NCBI GenBank assembly: GCA_963825645.1
Contig: CAWGTT010000008.1
Coordinates: 62,001 to 126,000, forward strand
Source: JADJPO01 sp963825645
GTDB taxonomy: Bacteria > Actinomycetota > Actinomycetes > Actinomycetales > Kineosporiaceae
Length of the DNA stretch: 64,000 bases
Direction of reading: 5' to 3'
Shown piece after piece: positions 26,636 to 35,806 of this stretch (positions are counted from its first letter, which is position 1; each line of letters begins with the position of its first letter). The notes beneath the pieces are model-generated. The model ran no database searches. It had not been told where the DNA came from and was given only the letters and a program-made list of their open reading frames with translations. A program made the translations under genes and the position numbers.

Positions 26636-29467
26636 TCAGCCGCGGACCAGTTGGCGCAATACGTACTGCAGGATCCCGCCGTTGCGGTAGTAATCCGCCT
26701 CGCCGGGGGTGTCGATCCGCAGCACGGCCTCGAACTCCACCAAGCCGCCGTCCTGCCCTGTGGCGCTGACGTGCACGGTGCGCGGTGCCGGTCCGGAGTT
26801 CATCGCCTCGACCCCGGTGACCGAGAACGTCTCGGCGCCGGTCAGGCCCAGGCTGTCCGCGGTCTCACCGGACGGGTACTGCAGCGGCAGCACGCCCATC
26901 CCGATCAGGTTCGAGCGGTGGATCCGCTCGTAGCTCTCGGCGATCACCGCCCTGACGCCCAGCAGCGCCGTGCCCTTGGCCGCCCAGTCCCGGCTCGAGC
27001 CCGAGCCGTACTCCTTGCCGGCGAGCACCACCAACGGGATGCCCGCCGTCGCGTAGCTCTGGGCCGCGTCGTAGATCGCCGCCTGGTCGCCGTCGGCGGT
27101 GAAGTCGCGGGTGAAGCCGCCCTCGACGCCGTCCAGCAGCAGGTTCCTCAACCGGATGTTGGCGAAGGTGCCGCGGATCATCACCTCGTGGTTGCCGCGC
27201 CGCGAGCCGTAGGAGTTGAAGTCCTTGCGCTCCACCCCGTGCTCGGTCAGGTACCGGCCGGCCGGACTGTCGGCCTTGATCGAGCCGGCCGGGCTGATGT
27301 GGTCGGTGGTCACCGAGTCGCCCAGCTTGGCCAGCACCCGGGCTCCAGAGACGTCCGAGACCGGCGCCGGGTCGATCGCCATCCCGTCGAAGTACGGCGG
27401 CTTGCGCACGTAGGTCGACCCGGCGTCCCAGGCGAAGGTGTCACCGGTCGGGGTGGGCAGGTCCTGCCAGCGCTGGTCGCCGGCGAAGACGTCGGCGTAG
27501 TCCTTGGTGAACATGTCCTTCGTGATCGACTCGCCGACCACTTGCTCGACCTCGGCGGCGTCCGGCCAGATATCGCGCAGGTAGACCGGCTCGCCGTCCG
27601 ACCCGACGCCGAGGGGATCGGTGTCGATGTCGAAGTCCATCGTGCCCGCCAGCGCGTAGGCGATCACCAGGGGCGGGGAGGCGAGGTAGTTCATCTTCAC
27701 GTCCGGGTTGATCCGGCCCTCGAAGTTGCGGTTGCCGGAGAGCACCGACACCACGGCCAGGTCATGCTCCTGGACGGCGGCCGAGACCTCCTCGGGCAGC
27801 GGGCCGGAGTTGCCGATGCACGTCGTGCAGCCGAACCCGACGACGTGGAAGCCGAGCTTCTCCAGATAGGGGGTGAGGCCGGCCCTGTCGTAGTAGTCGG
27901 TGACCACCTTGCTGCCGGGCGCCAGCGACGTCTTCACCCACGGCTTGACGGCCAGGCCCCGCTCGACCGCCTTCTTGGCCAGGAGAGCGGCCGCGACCAT
28001 GACCGAGGGGTTGGAGGTGTTCGTGCACGAGGTGATCGAGGCGATGACCACGGAGCCGTGGTCGATCTCGGTGTGCGTGCCGTTGCCCAGCACCACCGGC
28101 ACCGTGCGCCGCAGCCGACCGGGCACCTCGGGAGCCTCGGCCGGCGCCAGGCTCGCGCCGTCCGCGACCGCCGAGGAGACCGCCGGGCTGTCGCTGGCCG
28201 GGAAGGACTCGGCGGACGCGACGTCCGACGGCTCGGTCAGTGGGGTGCCCGCGTAGTCGGCCAGCGCCGTCCGAAAGGCCGCCTTCGCACCGGACAGCTC
28301 GATCCGGTCCTGGGGCCGTTTCGGACCGGCGATGCTCGGCACCACCGTGGACAGGTCGAGCTCCAGGTACTCCGAGTACGTGACCTCGCTCTCGGGGTGG
28401 TGCCACAGGCCCTGCTCCTTGGTGTAGGCCTCGACCAGGGCGACCTGCTGCTCGCTACGACCGGTCAGCCGCAGGTACTCCAACGTCACCTCGTCGATCG
28501 GGAAGATGGCGCAGGTGGAGCCGAACTCGGGGCTCATGTTGCCGATCGTGGCCCGGTTGGCCAGCGGGACGGCGGCCACGCCTGCGCCGTAGAACTCGAC
28601 GAACTTGCCGACGACCCCGTGCTTGCGCAGCATCTCGGTGATGGTCAGGACGACGTCGGTGGCGGTGGCCCCGGCCGGGATCTGGCCGGTCAGCTTGAAC
28701 CCGACCACCCGCGGGATGAGCATCGAGACCGGCTGGCCGAGCATCGCCGCCTCGGCTTCGATCCCGCCGACGCCCCAGCCGAGCACGCCGAGACCGTTGA
28801 CCATCGTGGTGTGCGAGTCGGTGCCCACGCAGGTGTCCGGGTAGGCCCGCAGCACCGTCCCCGCCTCGCCGTCGCCCACGGCGACCTCACGGGTCATCAC
28901 CACTCGGGCCAGGTACTCGATGTTGACCTGGTGCACGATGCCGGTGCCCGGCGGCACCACTCTGAACTCGTCGAACGCGCCCTGACCCCAGCGCAGGAAC
29001 TGGTACCGCTCCCGGTTGCGCTCGTACTCGAGCTCCATGTTGCGCTCGAGCGCGTCCGATCGGCCGAACACGTCGATGATCACCGAGTGGTCGATCACCA
29101 ACTCGGCCGGGGCCAGCGGGTTGATCCGGGACGGGTCCCCGCCGAGATCGACCACCGCCTCGCGCATCGTGGCCAGGTCGACCACGCACGGCACGCCGGT
29201 GAAGTCCTGCATGATCACGCGGGCCGGGGTGAACTGGATCTCGGTGTCCGGCTGAGCGTTCGGGTCCCAGGAGGCCAGCGCCCGGATGTGGTCGGCGGTG
29301 ATGTTGGCGCCGTCCTCGGTACGAAGGAGGTTCTCCAGCAACACTTTCAGACTGAACGGGAGGTTCTGTGCGCCGTCCACGGCGGCCAGCCGGAACACCT
29401 CGTAGGCGTTGCCCCCGACCTCGAGGGTTTCCTTCGCGGAGAAGCTGTCCTTGCTGGCGCTGGTCAC
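26636..29467 (-). CDS. acnA: Aconitate hydratase A
   Basis: The 943-residue enzyme converts citrate to isocitrate in the TCA cycle using a 4Fe-4S cluster. The cluster cysteines are in ASITSCTNTSNPSVM and GFGCTTCIGNSGPLP. Other signatures are VGTDSHTTMVNGLGVLGWGV near residue 200 and the C-terminal swivel domain with EYGSGSSRDWAAKGT. GTG 29467 is chosen because AGGAG lies 7 bases upstream and the residues VTSASKDSFSAKETLEVGG match the family start. A loop around residues 410-450 (Ser/Ala-rich) is slightly longer than usual. It is transcribed alone, from a consensus-like promoter at 29593-29621, and ends at a strong hairpin. Confidence 0.96.
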   Translation of the reverse strand: MTSASKDSFSAKETLEVGGNAYEVFRLAAVDGAQNLPFSLKVLLENLLRTEDGANITADHIRALASWDPNAQPDTEIQFTPARVIMQDFTGVPCVVDLATMREAVVDLGGDPSRINPLAPAELVIDHSVIIDVFGRSDALERNMELEYERNRERYQFLRWGQGAFDEFRVVPPGTGIVHQVNIEYLARVVMTREVAVGDGEAGTVLRAYPDTCVGTDSHTTMVNGLGVLGWGVGGIEAEAAMLGQPVSMLIPRVVGFKLTGQIPAGATATDVVLTITEMLRKHGVVGKFVEFYGAGVAAVPLANRATIGNMSPEFGSTCAIFPIDEVTLEYLRLTGRSEQQVALVEAYTKEQGLWHHPESEVTYSEYLELDLSTVVPSIAGPKRPQDRIELSGAKAAFRTALADYAGTPLTEPSDVASAESFPASDSPAVSSAVADGASLAPAEAPEVPGRLRRTVPVVLGNGTHTEIDHGSVVIASITSCTNTSNPSVMVAAALLAKKAVERGLAVKPWVKTSLAPGSKVVTDYYDRAGLTPYLEKLGFHVVGFGCTTCIGNSGPLPEEVSAAVQEHDLAVVSVLSGNRNFEGRINPDVKMNYLASPPLVIAYALAGTMDFDIDTDPLGVGSDGEPVYLRDIWPDAAEVEQVVGESITKDMFTKDYADVFAGDQRWQDLPTPTGDTFAWDAGSTYVRKPPYFDGMAIDPAPVSDVSGARVLAKLGDSVTTDHISPAGSIKADSPAGRYLTEHGVERKDFNSYGSRRGNHEVMIRGTFANIRLRNLLLDGVEGGFTRDFTADGDQAAIYDAAQSYATAGIPLVVLAGKEYGSGSSRDWAAKGTALLGVRAVIAESYERIHRSNLIGMGVLPLQYPSGETADSLGLTGAETFSVTGVEAMNSGPAPRTVHVSATGQDGGLVEFEAVLRIDTPGEADYYRNGGILQYVLRQLVRG

Positions 29468-29780
29468 GATCCGGCTCCTAACGTCGTCACAGGTGAACCT
29501 GGTCGGCATCCTGCCCCATCACGGCCCGGGTCGGCGGCGCGAGGAGCGGTCGTTCGAGGGTGTCGGGACGAGCATCAGACCCGTTCCGCAGATTTATCTC
29601 GACGTCGAACTATCTTGTCAAAATAACCCCCGGACCCGCTCGGTTCAACCCCCGGCCCGCTGAGTGGTCACCCGGCACGACGAGCGGCCGCCCACGATCG
29701 CCACGACGGTGAGCTAGGGACCCACCCGCCGGGTCATCACCACACGCTCACCGTGACCTTCGCGCTCACATCGCGCGCTG
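29468..29780. other. Intergenic gap between the methyltransferase gene and acnA
   Basis: Besides the acnA leader and promoter (29593-29621), nothing gene-like is seen. The stretch 29591-29626 is the most AT-rich part. The remainder, 29640-29780, is GC-rich and holds short repeats of CACGAC/GTCGTG type but no convincing hairpin for the end of the RNA methyltransferase gene. Confidence 0.4.
29593..29621 (-). promoter_or_regulatory. acnA promoter with overlapping inverted repeats
   Basis: On the minus strand TTGACA (29616-29621), a 17-base spacer and GATAAA (29593-29598) form a near-consensus promoter for the principal sigma factor. The -35 lies in an imperfect inverted repeat TATCTTG-T-CAAAATA (29611-29625). 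The spacer contains the perfect palindrome TCGACGTCGA. These look like repressor sites; the regulator is unknown. The predicted leader is about 120 bases. Confidence 0.65.
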
Positions 29781-31190
29781 TCACGGCGTCGGTACCAAAG
29801 TGGCCACGCACTCGACGTGGTGGGTCATCGGGAACAGGTCGAACGCCCGCAGCGCGTCGAGCCGGTAGCCACGACCCGCCGCCATGGCCACGTCACGGGC
29901 CATCGCAGCGGGGTCGCACGCGACGTAGACGACGGCGCGGGGGCCCGCAGCGCAGACCGCCGACATCACGGCAGCTCCGGCGCCGGAGCGCGACGGGTCG
30001 AGGACCACGAGGTCGGCGTGCCCCGAGAACGGCGGTTCGGCCAGCCGCGGCGCCAGGGCGCGTTCGACCCGGCCCTGCACCAGATGCACCCACGGCCGGT
30101 CGTGCAGGTTGCGCCGCGCGTCGGTCGCGGCCCGGCGGTCACGCTCGACGGCCAGTACGGCGCCGTCCGGCCCGACCCGTGCGGCCAGCCCGGCGGCGAA
30201 AAGGCCCGCTCCGCAGTACAGGTCCATGGCCAGCTCCCCCGGGCGAGGGTCGGCCGCCGCCAGAACGGCGTCCAGCAGAGTCTGCGCGGCGGCCGGGTGC
30301 CCCTGCCAGAACCCGCCCTCGCTCACCCGGAACCGCAGCTCGTCGCCGTCCAGCCGCACACGGTGCTCCACCCAGGTGCGCCCGCGCAGCCGGGTCAACC
30401 CGCCCGGACCGCGGCGGGCCAAGCAGACCTCCACCGGCATGGGTGGGACGTGGTGCGCGCCGGTGGCCGACGACCCACGACGCGGACCGTCGACGGGCTC
30501 GACCACCACGAGCGGTGGCGGCGCACTGCCCAGAGCCACCTCGACGGCCGCCGTCCCCGGCCAGGACCGTCCGGTGACGTCGACCGCGGCCACGTCGGGA
30601 TGGGTGATCGGGCAGCCCGGCAGCGGGACCACCGTGTGGGAGCGGTGTACGCGCAGCCCGGCCCGGCCGCCGGAGTCCACCGCGAACCGCATCCGGGTCC
30701 GCCAGCCCAGCCCGTCATCGGCGCCGTGACCGGCCTCACCCGGCGGCTCCACCACAAGATCCGGCCGGTCCACCCCGGCCAGGCGACGCAGGTGCTCGCG
30801 GACCAGCTCCGCCTTCCCGGCCCGCTGCCCCGCGATGGAGGCGTGCTGCCAGTCGCACCCCCCGCATCGGCCCGGTCCCGAGGACGGGCAGGGCGGCTCC
30901 ACCCGGTCGGGCGAGGCACGCAGTACCTGGACGGCGTCCGCGCGCCAGTAGCGCAAACCTGCGCCCTCCTCGGCCCGCGCGGGGGCAGTCAGCCGGGCCA
31001 GTACCAGCTCTCCGGGCAGTGCATGACGGACGAAGACCACCCGGCCCTCGTGCCGGGCCACGCAGCTGCCTCCGGCGGCCACCGGCCCGACCTCCAACCG
31101 CAGCAGCTCCGCACCCTCCGGCTGGACGACGTGCGCGCCTGCCCACGGCCCCGGCGGGGGCGCCGGCACTTGCAGCCCACTGTCCTTCAC
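29781..31190 (-). CDS. Class I SAM-dependent RNA methyltransferase (TrmA/RlmC/RlmD family)
   Basis: The 469-residue protein methylates uracil C5 in rRNA or tRNA. It opens with a TRAM-like region (VARHEGRVVFVRHALPGELVLA), then the Fe-S cysteine cluster in CPSSGPGRCGGCDWQH. The Rossmann domain has DLYCGAGLFAAGLA for SAM, VLDPSRSGAGA and the catalytic Cys in VVYVACDPAAMARDVA. The exact target base cannot be told. Its GTG start overlaps the stop of the APC permease gene (GTGA), the same pair and order as Rv2689c-Rv2690c in M. tuberculosis. The C-terminus ends in the family's FDLFPMTHHVECVATL. Confidence 0.88.
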   Translation of the reverse strand: MKDSGLQVPAPPPGPWAGAHVVQPEGAELLRLEVGPVAAGGSCVARHEGRVVFVRHALPGELVLARLTAPARAEEGAGLRYWRADAVQVLRASPDRVEPPCPSSGPGRCGGCDWQHASIAGQRAGKAELVREHLRRLAGVDRPDLVVEPPGEAGHGADDGLGWRTRMRFAVDSGGRAGLRVHRSHTVVPLPGCPITHPDVAAVDVTGRSWPGTAAVEVALGSAPPPLVVVEPVDGPRRGSSATGAHHVPPMPVEVCLARRGPGGLTRLRGRTWVEHRVRLDGDELRFRVSEGGFWQGHPAAAQTLLDAVLAAADPRPGELAMDLYCGAGLFAAGLAARVGPDGAVLAVERDRRAATDARRNLHDRPWVHLVQGRVERALAPRLAEPPFSGHADLVVLDPSRSGAGAAVMSAVCAAGPRAVVYVACDPAAMARDVAMAAGRGYRLDALRAFDLFPMTHHVECVATLVPTP

Positions 31191-33241
31191 CGGTTGCGCC
31201 AGGATCGCCGCGGCGGCTCGGGCTCGTCGGGGGTGCCTGCCTGCAGTGCCCGGATGGCCAGCTGCGGCAGCTCGTCGTCGCGCACGTCGTGTCCCTCGGA
31301 GGAGCTCAGCTGCCAGGGCACACTGGCGACCATGACCCCCGGCGAGTAGTGCAGCCGGGTCTTGAGCCGCAGGGCACTCTGGTTGTGCAGGATGTGCTCC
31401 CACCAGTGACCGACCACGTACTCGGGGACGTACACCACGACCAGGTCTCGCGGGCTCTCCTTGCGGATGCTCTTGACGTACTCCACCACCGGTCGGGTGA
31501 TCTCCCGGTACGGGGAGTCCAGGGCCCGCAATGGCACCGGGATATCGCGGGCGTCCCACTCGCGTTGCAGCGCGGCGGTCTCGTCGGGATCGGTGACCAC
31601 GGTGACCGCCTCGAGCATCGACGGCCGGGCCGCCCGCGCGTAGGACAGCGCGCGCATCGTCGGCTTGTGGATCTTCGAGACCAGCACGATCGCGTGCACT
31701 CGGGACGGCAGCTGTCGGGCCGCGCTGTCCGTGCCGACCGACAGCTCGGCCCGGACCGCCCGGTAGTGCCCGCGGATGCCCCTCATCACCAGGTAGAGCA
31801 GGCTCATCGCGATGATGGCCAGGTAGGCGCCGTGCACGAACTTGGTGACCACGACGATCGCCAGGACCAGACCGGTGATGGTCACCCCGACCAGGTTCAC
31901 CATCCGCGAGCGGACCATCCGCCGGCGCACCCCGCGGTCGGTCTCGGTCCGCAGCCGACGGTTCCAGTGCCGGACCATGCCCGCCTGGCCCAGGGTGAAG
32001 GAGATGAACACTCCGACGATGTAGAGCTGGATCAGCTTGGTGACCTGGGCGTCGTAGAGCAGGATCAGCGCCACCGCCGCCGCCGCGAGCGTCAGGATGC
32101 CGTTGCTGAAGGCCAGCCGGTCACCGCGGGTGTGCAGCTGTCGCGGCATCAGGTCGTCCCGAGCCAGGATCGAACCGAGCACCGGGAACCCGTTGAACGC
32201 CGTGTTGGCCGCGAGCACCAGGATCAGCCCGGTGCAGGCGGCGACGAAGTAGAACGCGACCGGCATGTCGGCGAACAGCGCCCTGGCGACCTGACCGATC
32301 ACCGGGTTCTGCTCGTAGCCCTCCCCCACCGGCACCCCGTCACGGAGCAGCTGGGTGGCCGGGTCCTCGACGAAGCGGATGTGCATTCGCTGGGCCAGGA
32401 CGATCATGCTCATCAGCATCGTCGCCCCGATCAGGCCGAGCAGGGCCAGCGTGGTGGCCGCGTTGCGGCTCTTCGGGCGCTGGAAGGCCGGCACGCCGTT
32501 GCTGATCGCTTCGACCCCGGTCAGCGCCGCGCAGCCCGACGAGAACGCCCGCAGCAGCAGGAACCCCCACCCGAGTCCGACCAGGCCCTGCTCGAACTCC
32601 GGCATCGGCACCACGGTGAGATCCGAGCTCTCCACCGCGGGAAGGGTCCCGGTGAGGAGGCGGTACACGCCGTAGCCGGTCATCCCGAAGATGGCGATCA
32701 TGAAGGCATACGTGGGGACGGCGAACGTGGTTCCGGACTCACGGACGCCGCGCAGGTTGATCGCGGTGAGTAGGACCACGACAACGACGGCGACCAGCGC
32801 CTCATGCTCGCGCAGCGCCGGTATCGCCGAGGTGGCGTACTGGGCGCCCGAGGAGACCGAGACCGCCACGGTGAGCACGTAGTCCACCAGCAGGGCGCTG
32901 GCCACGCCAAGGCCGGCCGGCACCCCGAGGTTCGTCGTCGCCACCTCGTAGTCCCCGCCGCCCGAGGGGTAGGCGTACACGTTCTGGCGGTAGGAGAGCA
33001 CCACGATGGCCATGACGAATGCGACCGCCAACCCCACGTACGGCGCGACCACGTAGGCGGCCGTACCGGCGAAGGCAACGGTCAGCAGGATCTCGTCCGG
33101 CGCGTAGGCCACCGAGGACAACGCGTCCGAGGCGAAGACCGGAAGTGCGATGCGCTTCGGCAGCAGAGTCTCGGAGAGCCGGTCGCTGTGGAACGGACGC
33201 CCGACGAGGAGTCGTTTCAGGGCGTCGGTGAAGATGGGCAC
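31187..33241 (-). CDS. APC family permease
   Basis: The 684-residue membrane protein has about twelve helices and a soluble C-terminal region of some 200 residues. The N-terminus reads KRIALPVFASDALSSVAYAP, the first-helix signature of this amino acid/potassium-type APC subfamily, followed by PSGGGDYEVATTNLGVPAGL. The substrate is not known. GTG 33241 is preferred over the ATG at 33250 because TACGAT ends 7 bases upstream and overlaps that ATG. It diverges from the CeoB/CeoC pair, an arrangement shared with M. tuberculosis, which suggests a link to potassium or osmotic balance but does not prove it. Confidence 0.85.
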   Translation of the reverse strand: MPIFTDALKRLLVGRPFHSDRLSETLLPKRIALPVFASDALSSVAYAPDEILLTVAFAGTAAYVVAPYVGLAVAFVMAIVVLSYRQNVYAYPSGGGDYEVATTNLGVPAGLGVASALLVDYVLTVAVSVSSGAQYATSAIPALREHEALVAVVVVVLLTAINLRGVRESGTTFAVPTYAFMIAIFGMTGYGVYRLLTGTLPAVESSDLTVVPMPEFEQGLVGLGWGFLLLRAFSSGCAALTGVEAISNGVPAFQRPKSRNAATTLALLGLIGATMLMSMIVLAQRMHIRFVEDPATQLLRDGVPVGEGYEQNPVIGQVARALFADMPVAFYFVAACTGLILVLAANTAFNGFPVLGSILARDDLMPRQLHTRGDRLAFSNGILTLAAAAVALILLYDAQVTKLIQLYIVGVFISFTLGQAGMVRHWNRRLRTETDRGVRRRMVRSRMVNLVGVTITGLVLAIVVVTKFVHGAYLAIIAMSLLYLVMRGIRGHYRAVRAELSVGTDSAARQLPSRVHAIVLVSKIHKPTMRALSYARAARPSMLEAVTVVTDPDETAALQREWDARDIPVPLRALDSPYREITRPVVEYVKSIRKESPRDLVVVYVPEYVVGHWWEHILHNQSALRLKTRLHYSPGVMVASVPWQLSSSEGHDVRDDELPQLAIRALQAGTPDEPEPPRRSWRNR

Positions 33242-33248
33242 GCACCGC

Positions 33249-33254
33249 ATCGTA
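33249..33254 (-). promoter_or_regulatory. -10 box TACGAT of the APC permease gene
   Basis: On the minus strand TACGAT ends 7 bases before the GTG at 33241, matching the leaderless pattern in this window. Confidence 0.5.
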
Positions 33255-33354
33255 GGCGTGCGCCGTGACGCTCGACGGACGTGTAGCGTCGGGCAACGAC
33301 GGCGCTACTCGCCTCACCCAGGTGTGGGCCGGACGAAGGGGAGCTCGAGCAGGC

Positions 33355-34023
33355 GTGCATTTCGTGATCATGGGGTGCGGCCGCACCGGTTCGACCCTGG
33401 CCCAGATGGTGGAAGAACGCGGGCACAGTGTGTCCGTGATCGACCAGAACCCGGACGCCTTCCGTCGCCTCGGCAGCCAGTTCGAGGGCCAGCGGGTGAC
33501 CGGGCTGGGGTTCGAGCGGGACACGCTCACCGAGGCGGGAACCGCCGATGCCTACGCCTTCGCCGCGGTGAGCAGTGGTGACAACTCGAACATCCTGGCC
33601 GCTCGGGTGGCCCGCGAGGTGTTCGGCGTCTCGAACGTCGTGGCCCGCATCTACGACCCGGGGCGGGCCGAGGTCTACCAGCGCCTGGGCATCCCCACGG
33701 TCGCGACCGTGCGCTGGACCGCCGACCAGATCGTGCGCCGGCTGCTGCCGGTCGGCGCCACCTCGGAGTTCCGGGACGCCTCCGGGAAGCTCGTGCTCGC
33801 CGAGGTCAACGTCCATCGTGGCTGGGTGGGACGGCGACTGAGCGCCATCGAGTCCGCCGCCCGGGCTCGGGTCGCCTACCTGACCCGGGTCGGCGAAGGC
33901 GTCGTGCCCACGCAGGAGTCGGTCTACCAGGAGGGTGATCTGGTGCACCTGATGATCCGGGAGGGCGACCTGCCCGAGGCAGAGTCGTTGCTCGCGGCGC
34001 CGCCCGCCGTAGGAGCCGGCTGA
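33355..34023 (+). CDS. ceoB: TrkA-type potassium uptake regulator, first of pair
   Basis: The 222-residue protein has an N-terminal RCK domain with the Rossmann loop FVIMGCGRTGSTLAQM and the ribose-binding acid in VSVIDQNPDAF, then a C-terminal RCK-C domain. It binds NAD(H) or nucleotides on the inner face and gates a potassium transporter. GTG 33355 is chosen because the Rossmann strand should follow almost at once; the upstream open frame is not conserved-looking. Its stop shares a base with the ATG of the next gene, so the two are coupled and probably form a hetero-oligomer. The order matches ceoB-ceoC in M. tuberculosis. Confidence 0.88.
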   Translation: MHFVIMGCGRTGSTLAQMVEERGHSVSVIDQNPDAFRRLGSQFEGQRVTGLGFERDTLTEAGTADAYAFAAVSSGDNSNILAARVAREVFGVSNVVARIYDPGRAEVYQRLGIPTVATVRWTADQIVRRLLPVGATSEFRDASGKLVLAEVNVHRGWVGRRLSAIESAARARVAYLTRVGEGVVPTQESVYQEGDLVHLMIREGDLPEAESLLAAPPAVGAG

Positions 34024-34688
34024 TGCGGGTGGTCATCGCCGGGGCGGGAATCGTCGGTCGCTCCATCGCCGAAGAGCTGCTCGGCAACGGGCACGAGGTC
34101 CTGCTGATCGACCGGAACCCCGCAGCGATCCGGGTGGCCAGCGTGCCGCAGGCGCAGTGGCTACTGGCCGACGCCTGCGAGGTGGCCTCACTGGCCGAGG
34201 CCGGGCTGGCCGACTGCGACGTCGTCGTCGCCGCCAGTGGCGACGACAAGGTCAACCTCGTGGTCTCGCTGCTCGCCAAGACCGAGTACGGAGTGCCGCG
34301 GACCGTTGCTCGCGTGAACAACCCGAGGAACGAGTGGATGTTCGACGAGGCGTGGGGGGTGGACGTCGCGGTATCCACGCCACGGCTGATGACCGCCCTG
34401 GTCGAGGAGGCCGTCTCGGTCGGTGACCTGGTGCGGATCTTCACCTTTCAGCAGAGCCGGGCCAACATGGTCGAGCTCACCCTGCCGGCCGACGCACCGG
34501 TGGTCGGCACGATGGTCGGCGACATCATCTGGCCGGCCAACACGGTGCTGGTCGCGATCATCAGGGCCGACAACCCGATCGCGCCCAGCCGCGACGACAC
34601 CCTGGAGGCCAACGACGAACTGATGTTCGTGACAGTGCCGGATTCCGAGGACGAGCTGCAGGCCCTGCTCAGCCCGGGTCACTCCTGA
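34023..34688 (+). CDS. ceoC: TrkA-type potassium uptake regulator, second of pair
   Basis: This 221-residue RCK protein resembles its neighbour: the Rossmann loop VVIAGAGIVGRSIAEELL, the acid in VLLIDRNPAAI, and an RCK-C domain with ANMVELTLPADAPVVGTMV and VTVPDSEDELQALL at the end. It would pair with CeoB and sense nucleotide state for a Trk-type potassium carrier. The ATG overlaps the preceding stop by one base. Its last 20 bases overlap the convergent DUF3159 gene. Confidence 0.9.
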   Translation: MRVVIAGAGIVGRSIAEELLGNGHEVLLIDRNPAAIRVASVPQAQWLLADACEVASLAEAGLADCDVVVAASGDDKVNLVVSLLAKTEYGVPRTVARVNNPRNEWMFDEAWGVDVAVSTPRLMTALVEEAVSVGDLVRIFTFQQSRANMVELTLPADAPVVGTMVGDIIWPANTVLVAIIRADNPIAPSRDDTLEANDELMFVTVPDSEDELQALLSPGHS

Positions 34689-35400
34689 GCTGAGGCACGT
34701 CCGGCTCTGCCACCCGGTCGACGGCGCCGACGCGGCGGCGGGGATGGTTCGGGGCGTGGGCCACCGGCACCCGGCGAACCACGAGCCACGTCAGGTAGGC
34801 CACGAGCGCGAACAGCGGGATCCCGAGCGGAACGCTGGCGAAGCCGAGGGTCGCGGTCATACCGAGCAGGTAGAGCGGGATCTGGACCGCGAGCCGGATC
34901 CCGAACATGCCCACCCAGAGCCACGACGCCTGCGAGTACGCGCGCAGCCGCGCAGGCACCGAGCGCCAGTGCGTCATCTCTCCGAGGGCGAAGCCGAGCA
35001 CCACGCCGATCAGCGGCCAGCGCAGGAGGATCGAGACGGCGTAGGCAGCTGCGTAGGCGGCGTTCTTGATGATCGACGGGAGGAAGAAGTTCTCCGAGCG
35101 TCCGGTCCGCAGCGCGATGAACGCACCGATGCCGACGCCGAGGACCCCGGACAGGGCTTGGGTGATCGGTTCGCGGCGGGCCAGCCGTGCCACGGCGAAC
35201 AGCACCGACGGCACCAGGGCCACGATGCACGACAGCCTGAGGTCCCTGGTGACCCCGAACAGCACCGAGAACAGCGTGATGGGAACGACGGACTCGAGCA
35301 GCCCCCGGACGCCGCCGATCGACCTCTCCAGCGAGAACTGCTCCCCGATCGCCTCGGCCATCGGTGAGCGTCGCGACGTGCTGCCACTCGCTTCAGTCAC
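34669..35400 (-). CDS. DUF3159 family membrane protein
   Basis: The 243-residue protein has about six hydrophobic helices after a short polar N-terminus. The family patch GGVRGLLESVVPITLFSVLFGV is near residue 30, followed by LSGVLGVGIGAFIALRTGRSENFFLPSI and WPLIGVVLGFALGEMTHWR. Function is unknown. It starts with a GTG inside the end of the OB-fold gene (8-base overlap), so translation is coupled. The M. tuberculosis neighbourhood holds the same family after ceoC. The C-terminus overlaps ceoC on the other strand by 20 bases. Confidence 0.87.
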   Translation of the reverse strand: MTEASGSTSRRSPMAEAIGEQFSLERSIGGVRGLLESVVPITLFSVLFGVTRDLRLSCIVALVPSVLFAVARLARREPITQALSGVLGVGIGAFIALRTGRSENFFLPSIIKNAAYAAAYAVSILLRWPLIGVVLGFALGEMTHWRSVPARLRAYSQASWLWVGMFGIRLAVQIPLYLLGMTATLGFASVPLGIPLFALVAYLTWLVVRRVPVAHAPNHPRRRVGAVDRVAEPDVPQLRSDPG

Positions 35401-35770
35401 GGGCGATCAGCTCGTAGCGCGGGTTGTACAGGGCCGTCTCGCCCTCGGACAGGGTGACCATGCCGTGGACTCGTAACCGCCGCCCAGGCTCGACGCCGGC
35501 GATCTGACGGCGCCCCAGCCAGATCACCCGGAGCGTTCCGGTCCCGTCGTACAACGCTGCTTCCAGCGCCGGGACCCCGGCCCGCGGCTGGAGGATCACC
35601 GAGCTGAGCGTCCCGCAGACCGTCGCCTGGTGCCGAGGCACCAGATCGACGATCGGCGTGCCGCCCATCTGGACGGCGCGCTCCTGCTCCTGCTCGGCGT
35701 GCACCTGCTCCTGAGGCGCTACCATCCGGGCCAGCGCGGACCGGAACCGAGATGTGGACTGGGTGGCCAT
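35393..35770 (-). CDS. OB-fold nucleic acid binding domain protein
   Basis: The 125-residue protein has a single OB-fold: TVCGTLSSVILQPRAGVPAL, EAALYDGTGTLRVIWLGRRQI, then GRRLRVHGMVTLSEGETALYNPRY. This layout resembles the OB domain of RecG-like proteins and of the Rv2694c family. It may bind single-stranded nucleic acid; the partner is not known. The ATG at 35770 lies 6 bases after TACTCT, so the message looks leaderless. It is followed without a gap by the DUF3159 gene. Confidence 0.82.
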   Translation of the reverse strand: MATQSTSRFRSALARMVAPQEQVHAEQEQERAVQMGGTPIVDLVPRHQATVCGTLSSVILQPRAGVPALEAALYDGTGTLRVIWLGRRQIAGVEPGRRLRVHGMVTLSEGETALYNPRYELIARD

Positions 35771-35776
35771 GGCTCC

Positions 35777-35782
35777 AGAGTA
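35777..35782 (-). promoter_or_regulatory. -10 box TACTCT of the leaderless OB-fold gene
   Basis: On the minus strand TACTCT ends exactly 6 bases before the ATG at 35770. Confidence 0.6.
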
Positions 35783-35806
35783 GGCGCTCCCCAGCCGTGG
35801 GTCGTG

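Noticed and set aside
26651..29626. A 991-residue open frame antisense to acnA
   Set aside because: It is the mirror of acnA codons, rich in Arg, Gly, Val and His without domain signals; acnA itself is certain.
29640..29780. tRNA-like GGTTCAA stretch near acnA
   Set aside because: A T-loop-like string is present but no acceptor stem or anticodon arm can be folded around it. No tRNA was found anywhere in the window.
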